From: UBA1557 sp041675185
GTDB taxonomy: Bacteria > Patescibacteriota > Patescibacteriia > Magasanikbacterales > UBA922
DNA length: 34,030 nt
Assembly: GCA_041675185.1 (NCBI GenBank)
Contig: JBAYUH010000011.1
Location: 1 to 34,030, forward strand
Reading direction: 5' to 3'
Positions 14,454 to 21,014 of this stretch are shown in pieces (position 1 is the stretch's first letter; each line of letters opens with the position of its first letter). A program made the translations under genes and the position numbers. Below the pieces are notes generated by a model. It ran no database searches, had not been told where the DNA came from, and saw only the letters and a program-made list of their open reading frames with translations.

Positions 14454-14487
14454 ATAGATATATTTTTATAAATTATTTGAAATTTTC

Positions 14488-14916
14488 ATGGTCAACAAAA
14501 ATTTAGAAAAAGTAGGAATGAAAAAGCGTTTTTTTGGCTCTCGCTTGTTTTTGTTTATTATGTTTGGTTTGGCTGTAGTAGTGGCAGTTGGTTATGCTAG
14601 AGCTTATTATCAAGATTACAAAATTAAACAAGAAATAAAAAATTTGCAAGATGATATTTCTTTTCAAAACAAGAAAAAAATAAATAGTCTAAATATTTTG
14701 AAATATGTTTCAAGTAGTTCCTACGTAGAAGATCAAGCTAGGATAGAATTGAATATGAAAAAGCCAGGAGAAAGCGTAGTCTTTGTCAATGATCCTAATA
14801 GCGACACAAAAAATGAGGTTGTGGCTGATAATGATTCTACTAGTGGACAATTTATTTCAAATAGGTTAAAATGGTTTTATTATTTTATTCATAAACCTCT
14901 TTTAAAAGAGGAATAA
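14488..14916 (+). CDS. FtsB/DivIC-like septum formation protein
   Basis: 142 residues. One membrane span near residues 17-37 (RLFLFIMFGLAVVVAVGYA), then a charged coiled-coil segment (YQDYKIKQEIKNLQDDISFQ and onward), then SSSYVEDQARIELNMKKPGE, which matches the end of the FtsB/DivIC domain. These proteins bridge FtsL/FtsQ to the divisome outside the membrane. The tail after FVNDPNSDTKNE is extra. ATG 14518 is an alternative start, still before the span. It precedes a foldase gene by 15 nt. Confidence 0.8.
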   Translation: MVNKNLEKVGMKKRFFGSRLFLFIMFGLAVVVAVGYARAYYQDYKIKQEIKNLQDDISFQNKKKINSLNILKYVSSSSYVEDQARIELNMKKPGESVVFVNDPNSDTKNEVVADNDSTSGQFISNRLKWFYYFIHKPLLKEE

Positions 14917-14931
14917 ATAATTAGATATATT

Positions 14932-16092
14932 ATGTCCGAAGAACAAAAAATGACCTCAGAAAAGGAGAGTCAAGAGCCACAAGTGCTACCTAGTGAAACA
15001 AATTCAGGTGTCACATCTGAAGAAAGTAATTTAAAAAATAAAAAAGTAAACCCTTTGGTAATGGTTTTGGGTGGTTTTGTGTTTGCTTTGTTATTTGGTT
15101 GTTTGATTTTTTATGGAGTAGCTATAGCTCAAGTAAAAAGTTTGTCTAGAACTAGTTTCACTTTGAAATCAGCAAGTCTGTTGCAATTGCCAATTGCTAG
15201 TATCAATGGTCAAAAAGTTTTGTATACTGACTATGTTGACAACTTACAAGCTATGGAAAATTTTTATAAAACAGATACTAGTGGGGAGACAGAACCTACA
15301 AAAGATGAAAAATCTGATTTTATTTTGAGTCGTTTATTTATCAATAATTTGGTTGAGCAAATAGCCAAAGATATGGGTGTGACTGTGAGTCAAGATGATA
15401 TAAACAAAATAGCTGATGAACAAATTATTCCAGGATTTGCTGATAGAACAGCAGCTGAAACTGAAATTAAAAATAGATATGGCTGGACTTTTGATGAATT
15501 TTTGAAAAAAATAGTTTACCCAACTGAACTAGAAAAGAAAATTTCAGAAAAGTATTCTGCAGATCATCCAGCTGATTCAAGTGCTAATGATGCTGTCCGT
15601 ACTCAAGCTCTAGAAATTCTTCAAAAAATAAAAGACGGAGCAGATTTTGCTAAAATGGCCAAACAATATGGTTCAGACGGTACCAAAGATCAAGGTGGTG
15701 ATTTGGGTTGGTTTAGTCGTGGACAAATGGTGCCTGAATTTGAAAATGCTGCTTTTTCTCTCAAAAAAGGTGAGCTTGATGCAGATTTGGTAAAGACACA
15801 ATATGGTTATCATATTTTGCAAGTTACCAACAAACGTACTACCAAAGATGCCGATGGCAAAGATGTTGAAGAAGTGCAAGCTCGTCATATTTTGTTTCCA
15901 GTGCAAGAAAATAGTGGTGAAGATTTCCGTAATTTTATGAATGATAAATTGAAAAAATCTGATATCAAGATTATTGCTAATGTTCATAATCCTTTTGAAG
16001 ATTTGTTTACTACAACTAGTACTACTACAAATGATTCAGATAATTTAGATACTTCTAGTACTGATACTGTAGCTACTGATACAAATAAGTAG
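14932..16092 (+). CDS. Membrane-anchored parvulin-type foldase (PrsA/SurA-like)
   Basis: 386 residues. An acidic cytoplasmic head (1-38), a membrane span at about 41-67 (LVMVLGGFVFALLFGCLIFY), then a SurA/PrsA-like chaperone segment (PIASINGQKVLYTDYVDNLQ). A rotamase domain follows at about 225-310: ADFAKMAKQYGSDGTKDQGG, DLGWFSRGQMVPEFENAAFS, and VKTQYGYHILQVTNKR; ARHILFPV lies after it. The C-terminal tail is low-complexity Thr/Ser/Asp. It should help exported proteins fold outside the membrane. The rotamase core is followed by ARHILF, which normally starts a rotamase repeat, so a second, degenerate domain may be present. Confidence 0.85.
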   Translation: MSEEQKMTSEKESQEPQVLPSETNSGVTSEESNLKNKKVNPLVMVLGGFVFALLFGCLIFYGVAIAQVKSLSRTSFTLKSASLLQLPIASINGQKVLYTDYVDNLQAMENFYKTDTSGETEPTKDEKSDFILSRLFINNLVEQIAKDMGVTVSQDDINKIADEQIIPGFADRTAAETEIKNRYGWTFDEFLKKIVYPTELEKKISEKYSADHPADSSANDAVRTQALEILQKIKDGADFAKMAKQYGSDGTKDQGGDLGWFSRGQMVPEFENAAFSLKKGELDADLVKTQYGYHILQVTNKRTTKDADGKDVEEVQARHILFPVQENSGEDFRNFMNDKLKKSDIKIIANVHNPFEDLFTTTSTTTNDSDNLDTSSTDTVATDTNK

Positions 16093-16105
16093 CCAATAAA
16101 AAATT

Positions 16106-16133
16106 ATTCTACCTAACTAATATCAGGTAGAAT
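16106..16133 (+). other. Perfect 9-bp hairpin abutting tRNA-Gly
   Basis: ATTCTACCT (16106-16114) and AGGTAGAAT (16125-16133) pair around a 10-nt loop and end 2 nt before the first base of tRNA-Gly. There is no T run on the plus strand; on the minus strand a T-rich run follows. It may be a processing signal or a non-canonical terminator of the foldase gene. Confidence 0.5.
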
Positions 16134-16135
16134 GT

Positions 16136-16207
16136 GCGGGTGTAGTATAATGGTTATTATGTCGGCTTCCCAAGCCGAAGAAAGGAGTTCGATTCTCCTT
16201 ATCCGCT
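16136..16207 (+). tRNA. tRNA-Gly (CCC)
   Basis: Cloverleaf: acceptor GCGGGTG / TATCCGC (with G-U pairs), D arm with AATGG, anticodon stem TCGGC/GCCGA with loop TTCCCAA (anticodon CCC), T arm GGAGT TCGATTC TCCTT, and U73, typical of bacterial tRNA-Gly. CCA is not encoded, so a CCA-adding enzyme is needed. Confidence 0.93.
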
Positions 16208-16250
16208 CAATACACTGATTTTGATTGTTAAAATTATAGTTTGTCAAAAT

Positions 16251-16323
16251 GCCACTCTAGCTCAGCTGGTAGAGCAATGGTATCGTAAACCATCGGTCAC
16301 GAGTTCGATTCTCGTGGGTGGCT
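16251..16323 (+). tRNA. tRNA-Thr (CGT)
   Basis: Acceptor GCCACTC / GGGTGGC, D arm GCTCAGCTGGTAGAGC, anticodon stem ATGGT/ACCAT with loop ATCGTAA (anticodon CGT, reads ACG), and T arm CACGAG TTCGATT CTCGTG. CCA is not encoded. It lies 43 nt after tRNA-Gly and is probably cotranscribed. Confidence 0.93.
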
Positions 16324-16357
16324 CTATAGTGACTAATCTTTGACTAAAGTTTGGTTC

Positions 16358-16387
16358 TCCGCCCAAGGCGGATCCGCCTTGGGCGGA
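16358..16387. repeat. Two 19-nt-unit cores head to head (30-nt perfect palindrome)
   Basis: TCCGCCCAAGGCGGA is followed directly by its reverse complement TCCGCCTTGGGCGGA. It is the only locus with two cores. It sits between tRNA-Thr and the ftsE promoter, so it could also fold as a transcription end for the tRNAs. Confidence 0.8.
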
Positions 16388-16436
16388 AATTCCCATGATC
16401 GGCTCTATTTTATTTATAGCACAAAAATATTTTTTG

Positions 16437-16445
16437 TGTTATAAT
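16437..16445 (+). promoter_or_regulatory. Extended -10 promoter of ftsEX, near-leaderless
   Basis: TGTTATAAT (TG at 16437-16438, TATAAT at 16440-16445). ATG 16455 is 9 nt downstream of the -10 box, which leaves almost no leader. The -35 region is weak. Confidence 0.55.
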
Positions 16446-16454
16446 GTTTTACAT

Positions 16455-17135
16455 ATGATTACTCTAAAAAGTGTTACAAAAAAATATAGTGCAGACAGCA
16501 TGGGTTTGAATGGTATTGATTTGCATATTGAACCTGGGGAATTTGTCTCAATTGTTGGGCAAAGTGGTACTGGCAAAACTACTATGGTCAAATTACTTAT
16601 TGCTGAAGAAAAAGCTACTTCAGGTGTGATTGAGATAGGTGGTTGGGATATTACTAGAATTTCTGATTCAGATGTTCCTTTGTTACGTCGTCAAATTGGA
16701 GTTATTTTTCAAGATTTCAAATTATTACCAAAAAAAACTGTAGCTGAAAATGTTGCTTTTGCTTTGGAAGTCGCTGGAGAAAAACGAGCTCGTATTAGAC
16801 AAGTGGTACCAAGAGTTTTGGATATTGTTGGTCTAAATCATAAATTAGATAGATATCCACATCAGTTGTCTGGTGGTGAACAACAGCGTGTTGCTATGGC
16901 ACGTTCTTTGGTGCATAGACCAAAAATTTTGTTGGCTGATGAACCGACCGGTAATCTGGATTCTATCAACACTCAAGAAATCATTGATATTCTGAAAAAA
17001 ATAAATGAATTTGGTACTACAATTTTATTAGTTACACACAATAGAGAAGTGGTAAATCAACTTAAGCGTCGTGTAATTACTCTCCATGGTGGAAGAATAA
17101 TTTCAGATGAAGACAAAGGTAAATATCGTTTATAA
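16455..17135 (+). CDS. ftsE: Cell division ATP-binding protein FtsE
   Basis: 226 residues from ATG 16455 (MITLKSVTKKYSADSMGLNG); an upstream in-frame ATG at 16395 would read through the promoter. ABC motifs: Walker A GQSGTGKTTMVKLL, Q-loop IGVIFQDFKLLPKKTVAENV (in part: VIFQDFKLL), signature LSGGEQQRVAMARSLV, Walker B ILLADEPTGNLD, H-loop LLVTHNREVV. FtsE pairs with the membrane protein FtsX to control peptidoglycan hydrolases at the division site. ftsX follows 8 nt later. Confidence 0.95.
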   Translation: MITLKSVTKKYSADSMGLNGIDLHIEPGEFVSIVGQSGTGKTTMVKLLIAEEKATSGVIEIGGWDITRISDSDVPLLRRQIGVIFQDFKLLPKKTVAENVAFALEVAGEKRARIRQVVPRVLDIVGLNHKLDRYPHQLSGGEQQRVAMARSLVHRPKILLADEPTGNLDSINTQEIIDILKKINEFGTTILLVTHNREVVNQLKRRVITLHGGRIISDEDKGKYRL

Positions 17136-17143
17136 ATAATTTT

Positions 17144-18055
17144 ATGCTTTCAGGATTTTTTCGTATTATAAAATTTTCTTTTCAAGAAATGGTTCGTAAT
17201 ATGAGTCTGTCTATAATGACTGTGCTTATTTTGATTCTAATGCTTTTATCTATCAACACTTTGATGGTGGTAAAAGTATTGACTGATGAGTCTGTGACAG
17301 CTGTCAAAAAGCAAATTGATGTTAGTATTTATTTTAATCCTGAAGCAACACCAACTGAAATACAAGAAATTCGTGATTATGTGAGTGCTTTCCCAGAGGT
17401 GGAACAAGAAACTTTTTTTACAAGTGATGAAGTCTTTGCGAATTTCAAAAAAAATTACAATGATAATGCTGATGTGCTTTCTTCTTTGGATGAAATTAGT
17501 CAAAATCCTTTGGGACCTACTCTTATTATCAAGACTCGTGATCCAAAAGATTATTCAAAAATTATTACAGCTCTTAGTGTTCCAGAGTATGAAAATATTA
17601 TAGAAGCCAAGACTTTTGGTGATACTCAAGTTGCTATTGATCGTATTCATGTTATTACTACCAATGTACAGAAGTTTACTTATTTTTTGACAATTTTATT
17701 TGCAGTGATTGCCTTTATAATCATTTTTAACACGATTAGGGTGGCAATATATACCCAACGTACTGAAATAGGTATAAAACGCCTTGTAGGGGCTACAAGT
17801 TGGTTTATTAGAGGTCCTTATTTGGTTGAATCTTTGCTTTTTAGTATTATTAGTGTTGGTTTGACTTATTTGCTTGTGGATTTCTTTTTGAAATTTTTAG
17901 ATCCTTATATGAGTGTTATCTTTGAAAAAAATAATTTACTTTCCAATTATTTGTCACAAAATTTAGTATCTATTATTGGTATTGAGTTTGCTGTAGTATT
18001 TTTACTTACTATTATTTCTAGTGGTTTGGCAATGAGGAGATATTTGCGTACTTAG
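17144..18055 (+). CDS. ftsX: Cell division protein FtsX
   Basis: 303 residues, usual size. An N-terminal span (MSLSIMTVLILILMLLSINT) is followed by the extracellular domain (DVSIYFNPEATPTEIQEIRD, LGPTLIIKTRDPKDYSKI), then three C-terminal spans with FNTIRVAIYTQRTEIGIKRL and VGATSWFIRGPYLVESLL, the FtsX/MacB-type core. It works with FtsE to activate cell-wall hydrolases. A bidirectional terminator follows. Confidence 0.95.
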   Translation: MLSGFFRIIKFSFQEMVRNMSLSIMTVLILILMLLSINTLMVVKVLTDESVTAVKKQIDVSIYFNPEATPTEIQEIRDYVSAFPEVEQETFFTSDEVFANFKKNYNDNADVLSSLDEISQNPLGPTLIIKTRDPKDYSKIITALSVPEYENIIEAKTFGDTQVAIDRIHVITTNVQKFTYFLTILFAVIAFIIIFNTIRVAIYTQRTEIGIKRLVGATSWFIRGPYLVESLLFSIISVGLTYLLVDFFLKFLDPYMSVIFEKNNLLSNYLSQNLVSIIGIEFAVVFLLTIISSGLAMRRYLRT

Positions 18056-18103
18056 ATCATAAAAATACTAGAACATAAAAATATTAAAATAATTTTAAAA
18101 CCA

Positions 18104-18134
18104 AAAAATAACCTTGAAATCAGAGGTTATTTTT
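18104..18134. terminator. Bidirectional terminator between ftsX and recQ
   Basis: Stem AAAAATAACCT / AGGTTATTTTT with a 9-nt loop; an A run on the left and a T run on the right make it work in both directions between converging genes. Confidence 0.85.
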
Positions 18135-18157
18135 ATATTTTAATACTTTTATATTTC

Positions 18158-19777
18158 TCACCAAAGTTTTACTTTCTGAATCTTAGCCATCACAAGTCGT
18201 ATTTTTTCATAACTTATTTCATCTGGTAGATTTATTTTTATTGGAGAAAGTTTGGTATAATCTTCAGCTTTACTCATAGCTTGCAATATTTGTTTTTCTT
18301 CATCTTTGGTAATGAAATCGTCTATTGGCAATTCACCATCATCTTCTATATACCAACGTATGAGATGTTGAAAAATTGTACTGACACCTAGAGATCTTAT
18401 TTTGGCAATTTGTTCTATTGTTTTTCCTGTTTTGTACATATTGACAGTTTCCAAAACTGTATTTGATAGTGATCGAAAGACACTGGGAGTCTGTATCTTT
18501 TCTTTTCTAATATTTTTTACTTCTTCCCATTGATAATTTAGACATATATCACAAGCACCGCAACCAGTATGAGGAATATTCACCACATCTGGGTCAGCAA
18601 AATAATTTAAAATAGTTTTGCGTCGGCAGTTGTTACTCTCAGCGTAATTACTGATAGTCTGTAATTTTTCATATTGATTATTGGCAATTTTATTTATTTC
18701 GGCAAATGTTTTGCCTTGTTTTTTCATTTCCTCTTTGCTTTTTTGTAAGAAGAAATGACGTAGACCAACATCAGCTTTACTGTGCAAAAGTATACAATAA
18801 GCTATTTCTCCATCACGTCCAGCACGTCCAGCTTCTTGGTAATAACCTTCCATACTACTTGGTAAGCCAGCGTGAATAACAAAGCGAATATCAGCTTTGT
18901 CTACACCCATACCAAAAGCAATAGTAGCGACTATTACCTTAAACTTATTTTCCATGAAATTTTCCTGAACCTGTCGTCTGGCATTTTTTTCTAGTCCGGC
19001 GTGATAAGCTATTGCTGAGATATTTTCTTTGTTTAGAAAGTTAGCAATTTTTTCAGTTTCTTTGCGACTAATAGCGTAGACAATTCCAGATCCTTTCATG
19101 GATTTGGTAAGTCGCAAAATTTCTTGATAACGAATATTTTTTTTCAAATTATCTCTAACAAAAAATCTCAAATTTGGTCTATCAAAGCCACGCACAAAAA
19201 TTTGGGGATTTTGCAGATCAAGATTTTTGATAATATCATCTCGGACTTCTGGCGTAGCTGTGGCAGTGAATGCTGTGACAGTTGGACGTTTTTTTAATGA
19301 GGCTATAAAATCTTTGATCAGACGATAATGTGGACGGAAATCATGACCCCACTCTGAAACACAATGTGCTTCGTCAATAGCAATAATATCTATTTCTATT
19401 TTTGTTAGTAAATTTTTGAGATGTATATTGTTTAGACCTTCAGGTGCTAGATAAATAATATGAGCTTTTTTGTCTGCTATTTCTTGTAAAGCTTGTTTGA
19501 CTTCAGGGATACTAAGTGAACTGTTGATAAGTACAGCATTGAGACCGCGAGCTTTCAAATTATCTACTTGGTCTTTCATGAGAGCAATAAGAGGAGAGAT
19601 GACAATTGTCATTTTTTGTTCGGCCAAAGCAGGAAGCTGGTAACACAAAGATTTGCCACCACCAGTAGGCATAAGAGCAATGACATCTTTTCCATCGATT
19701 ATGGCTTGGACAATTTCTTCTTGACCTGGACGAAAGTTTTCGAAATTGAAGTATTTGAGGAGTTTTTGGGTTAACAC
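18158..19777 (-). CDS. recQ: RecQ-family DNA helicase, short form
   Basis: 539 residues. A 3'-5' helicase that unwinds DNA in repair and recombination. Motifs: FRPGQEEIVQAI (motif 0), MPTGGGKSLCYQLPAL (Walker A, residues 36-51), IDEAHCVSEWGHDFR, FTATATPEV, ATIAFGMGVDKADIRFVIHA (in part: FGMGVDKADIRFV), YYQEAGRAGRDG. The zinc module is present: NNCRRKTILNYF and CGACDIC. After it I see no clear RQC winged helix or HRDC domain; instead there is a helix-turn-helix-like part (GKTIEQIAKIRSLGVSTIFQ), as in other short RecQs. Monocistronic. Confidence 0.93.
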   Translation of the reverse strand: MLTQKLLKYFNFENFRPGQEEIVQAIIDGKDVIALMPTGGGKSLCYQLPALAEQKMTIVISPLIALMKDQVDNLKARGLNAVLINSSLSIPEVKQALQEIADKKAHIIYLAPEGLNNIHLKNLLTKIEIDIIAIDEAHCVSEWGHDFRPHYRLIKDFIASLKKRPTVTAFTATATPEVRDDIIKNLDLQNPQIFVRGFDRPNLRFFVRDNLKKNIRYQEILRLTKSMKGSGIVYAISRKETEKIANFLNKENISAIAYHAGLEKNARRQVQENFMENKFKVIVATIAFGMGVDKADIRFVIHAGLPSSMEGYYQEAGRAGRDGEIAYCILLHSKADVGLRHFFLQKSKEEMKKQGKTFAEINKIANNQYEKLQTISNYAESNNCRRKTILNYFADPDVVNIPHTGCGACDICLNYQWEEVKNIRKEKIQTPSVFRSLSNTVLETVNMYKTGKTIEQIAKIRSLGVSTIFQHLIRWYIEDDGELPIDDFITKDEEKQILQAMSKAEDYTKLSPIKINLPDEISYEKIRLVMAKIQKVKLW

Positions 19778-19792
19778 AATAATTTTTATTTT

Positions 19793-19811
19793 CTTGTCCG
19801 CCTTGGGCGGA
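19793..19811 (-). repeat. 19-nt palindromic unit, copy upstream of recQ
   Basis: On the minus strand it reads TCCGCCCAAGGCGGACAAG, the consensus form. It lies 15 nt upstream of the recQ start codon, in its leader or promoter. Confidence 0.8.
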
Positions 19812-19875
19812 TTGACTAGGTTATTTTACTATATTTTGGGGAGATGAGCAATTGTGGGTTTTTTTCTGTTCTCAA

Positions 19876-19902
19876 AAAAATCGTCTTAGAGAGACGGTTT
19901 TT
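19876..19902 (-). terminator. Terminator-like hairpin
   Basis: Stem AAAAATCGTCT / AGACGGTTTTT (one G-T pair) with a 5-nt loop; flanking A and T runs allow either direction. On the minus strand it would end transcripts from the small gene at 20110-20271. Confidence 0.7.
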
Positions 19903-19929
19903 TGTGGTATAAATATTTCCGATAACGTC

Positions 19930-20060
19930 AGGATTATGAGAAGTTGCGACCAACGGGAGCAATTTGGGTGGAGAAGTCTGTAAGACTTTGTAACCTCATA
20001 ATCCTTGCTATATTCCCCGAAGGGCTGAAATTTAGTGCAACGTCCCGAAGGGAAAAATTT
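19930..20060. repeat. Composite palindromic element
   Basis: Outer arms AGGATTATGAG (19930-19940) and CTCATAATCCT (19995-20005) are an 11-bp perfect inverted repeat. Inside lies a small hairpin AGTC/GACT. Beyond it the word CCCGAAGGG occurs twice (near 20016-20024 and 20045-20053), each in a TCCC(C)GAAGGG context. It is more GC-rich than the surroundings and has no plausible gene. Confidence 0.5.
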
Positions 20061-20109
20061 TGAGTTGCGAGTCTGCCTCAATTTGAACCGGCATAGAGAA
20101 AAGGCGATT

Positions 20110-20271
20110 TCAAGTTTTTCTTTGAGAATCAGCCCAAAGCGACAACACACCCAAAGCTAAAAATAGAATCGTTTCTACCCAATTATGTTTTTGAATCGCT
20201 TCAAAAAGTGCTGATCCAAAAAAGATTATAAATACTGTCAGATTGATAAATTTGTATTTTTTCATATTCAT
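20110..20271 (-). CDS. 53-residue two-span membrane protein
   Basis: From ATG at 20271 to TGA at 20110; an internal ATG two codons later is also possible. The product has a basic start (MNMKKYKF), a first hydrophobic segment (INLTVFIIFFGSALFEAI), a short loop QKHNW, a second segment (ETILFLALGVLSLWA) and a polar end DSQRKT. I recognise no family. The hairpin topology and polar ends look like a real protein; it has its own downstream hairpin terminator. It lies alone between recQ and the gre gene. Confidence 0.55.
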   Translation of the reverse strand: MNMKKYKFINLTVFIIFFGSALFEAIQKHNWVETILFLALGVLSLWADSQRKT

Positions 20272-20516
20272 ATTTTTAATTATATAATAGGCTAATTAAT
20301 AAAGCTTTCTTTTTTGCGGACTCGCAATTGAGCACAACTCCTTATATCATAACTTCTTAAATATTTAGCTAAAATATGCTGTAATATTTTTACAAAACGT
20401 ATTATAGAGAACTGTCTATAAACTTGTAATTATTATAGTGTTTTCTATGGAATATAGCAAGACTTTATAAATTTTATTTGTCTAAATACTCAAAAATATG
20501 ATAGTATGTATTATAT

Positions 20517-21014
20517 ATGCAAACACCTTATCGTAAACTAGGAAAATATGGTCAACAAAGTCAAGATCCTTATCTTAGTCAAGATAAGTATTTAGATTTG
20601 GAAAGGGAATTGGATAAAATATTGAAAAAGCGACCATTTGCCGCATCTGAAGTAAGTCGTCTAGCTGAACTAGGGGACTTTTCTGAAAATGTGGAATACC
20701 AACTAGCCAAAGGTAAATTACGTGGAATAAATGGAGCTATTACCAAAATTCAAGCCCAACTCAATAGTGCTATAATAATAGACCAAAAAGGGGAGAATAC
20801 TATTATTAGTTTAGGAAGCATTGTTGTTGTCAGAATAAATGGTAAAGAAAAACAATATGAAATTCTAGGTTCTAGTGAAAGCAATCCTGAAAAAGGAATT
20901 ATTTCGCATAATTCACCTATTGCCCAGTTGCTTTTGGGTAAGAAAGTCGGTGATAAAGTAAGTTTGAAATTGAAAGACAAGAGTGTTGAGTATGAGATTG
21001 TGAAGATAGTTTAA
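20517..21014 (+). CDS. greA: GreA/GreB-family transcription elongation factor
   Basis: 165 residues. The coiled coil with the acidic tip reads VSRLAELGDFSENVEYQLAK, where the tip D and E are the residues that stimulate transcript cleavage in RNA polymerase. The C-terminal FKBP-like domain follows: LGSIVVVRINGKEKQYEILG, GIISHNSPIAQLLLGKKVGD, VEYEIVKIV. The N-terminal ~20 residues (MQTPYRKLGKYGQQSQDPYL) are an extra extension. A likely -10 (TATGAT, 20497-20502) lies 14 nt before the ATG. The 3' end overlaps the stop of the converging gene by 4 nt. Confidence 0.9.
   Translation: MQTPYRKLGKYGQQSQDPYLSQDKYLDLERELDKILKKRPFAASEVSRLAELGDFSENVEYQLAKGKLRGINGAITKIQAQLNSAIIIDQKGENTIISLGSIVVVRINGKEKQYEILGSSESNPEKGIISHNSPIAQLLLGKKVGDKVSLKLKDKSVEYEIVKIV

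Noticed and set aside
19872..20150. 92-residue minus-strand frame
   Set aside because: It reads through the composite palindromic element and a terminator hairpin and overlaps the better small ORF at 20110-20271; its composition is not protein-like.
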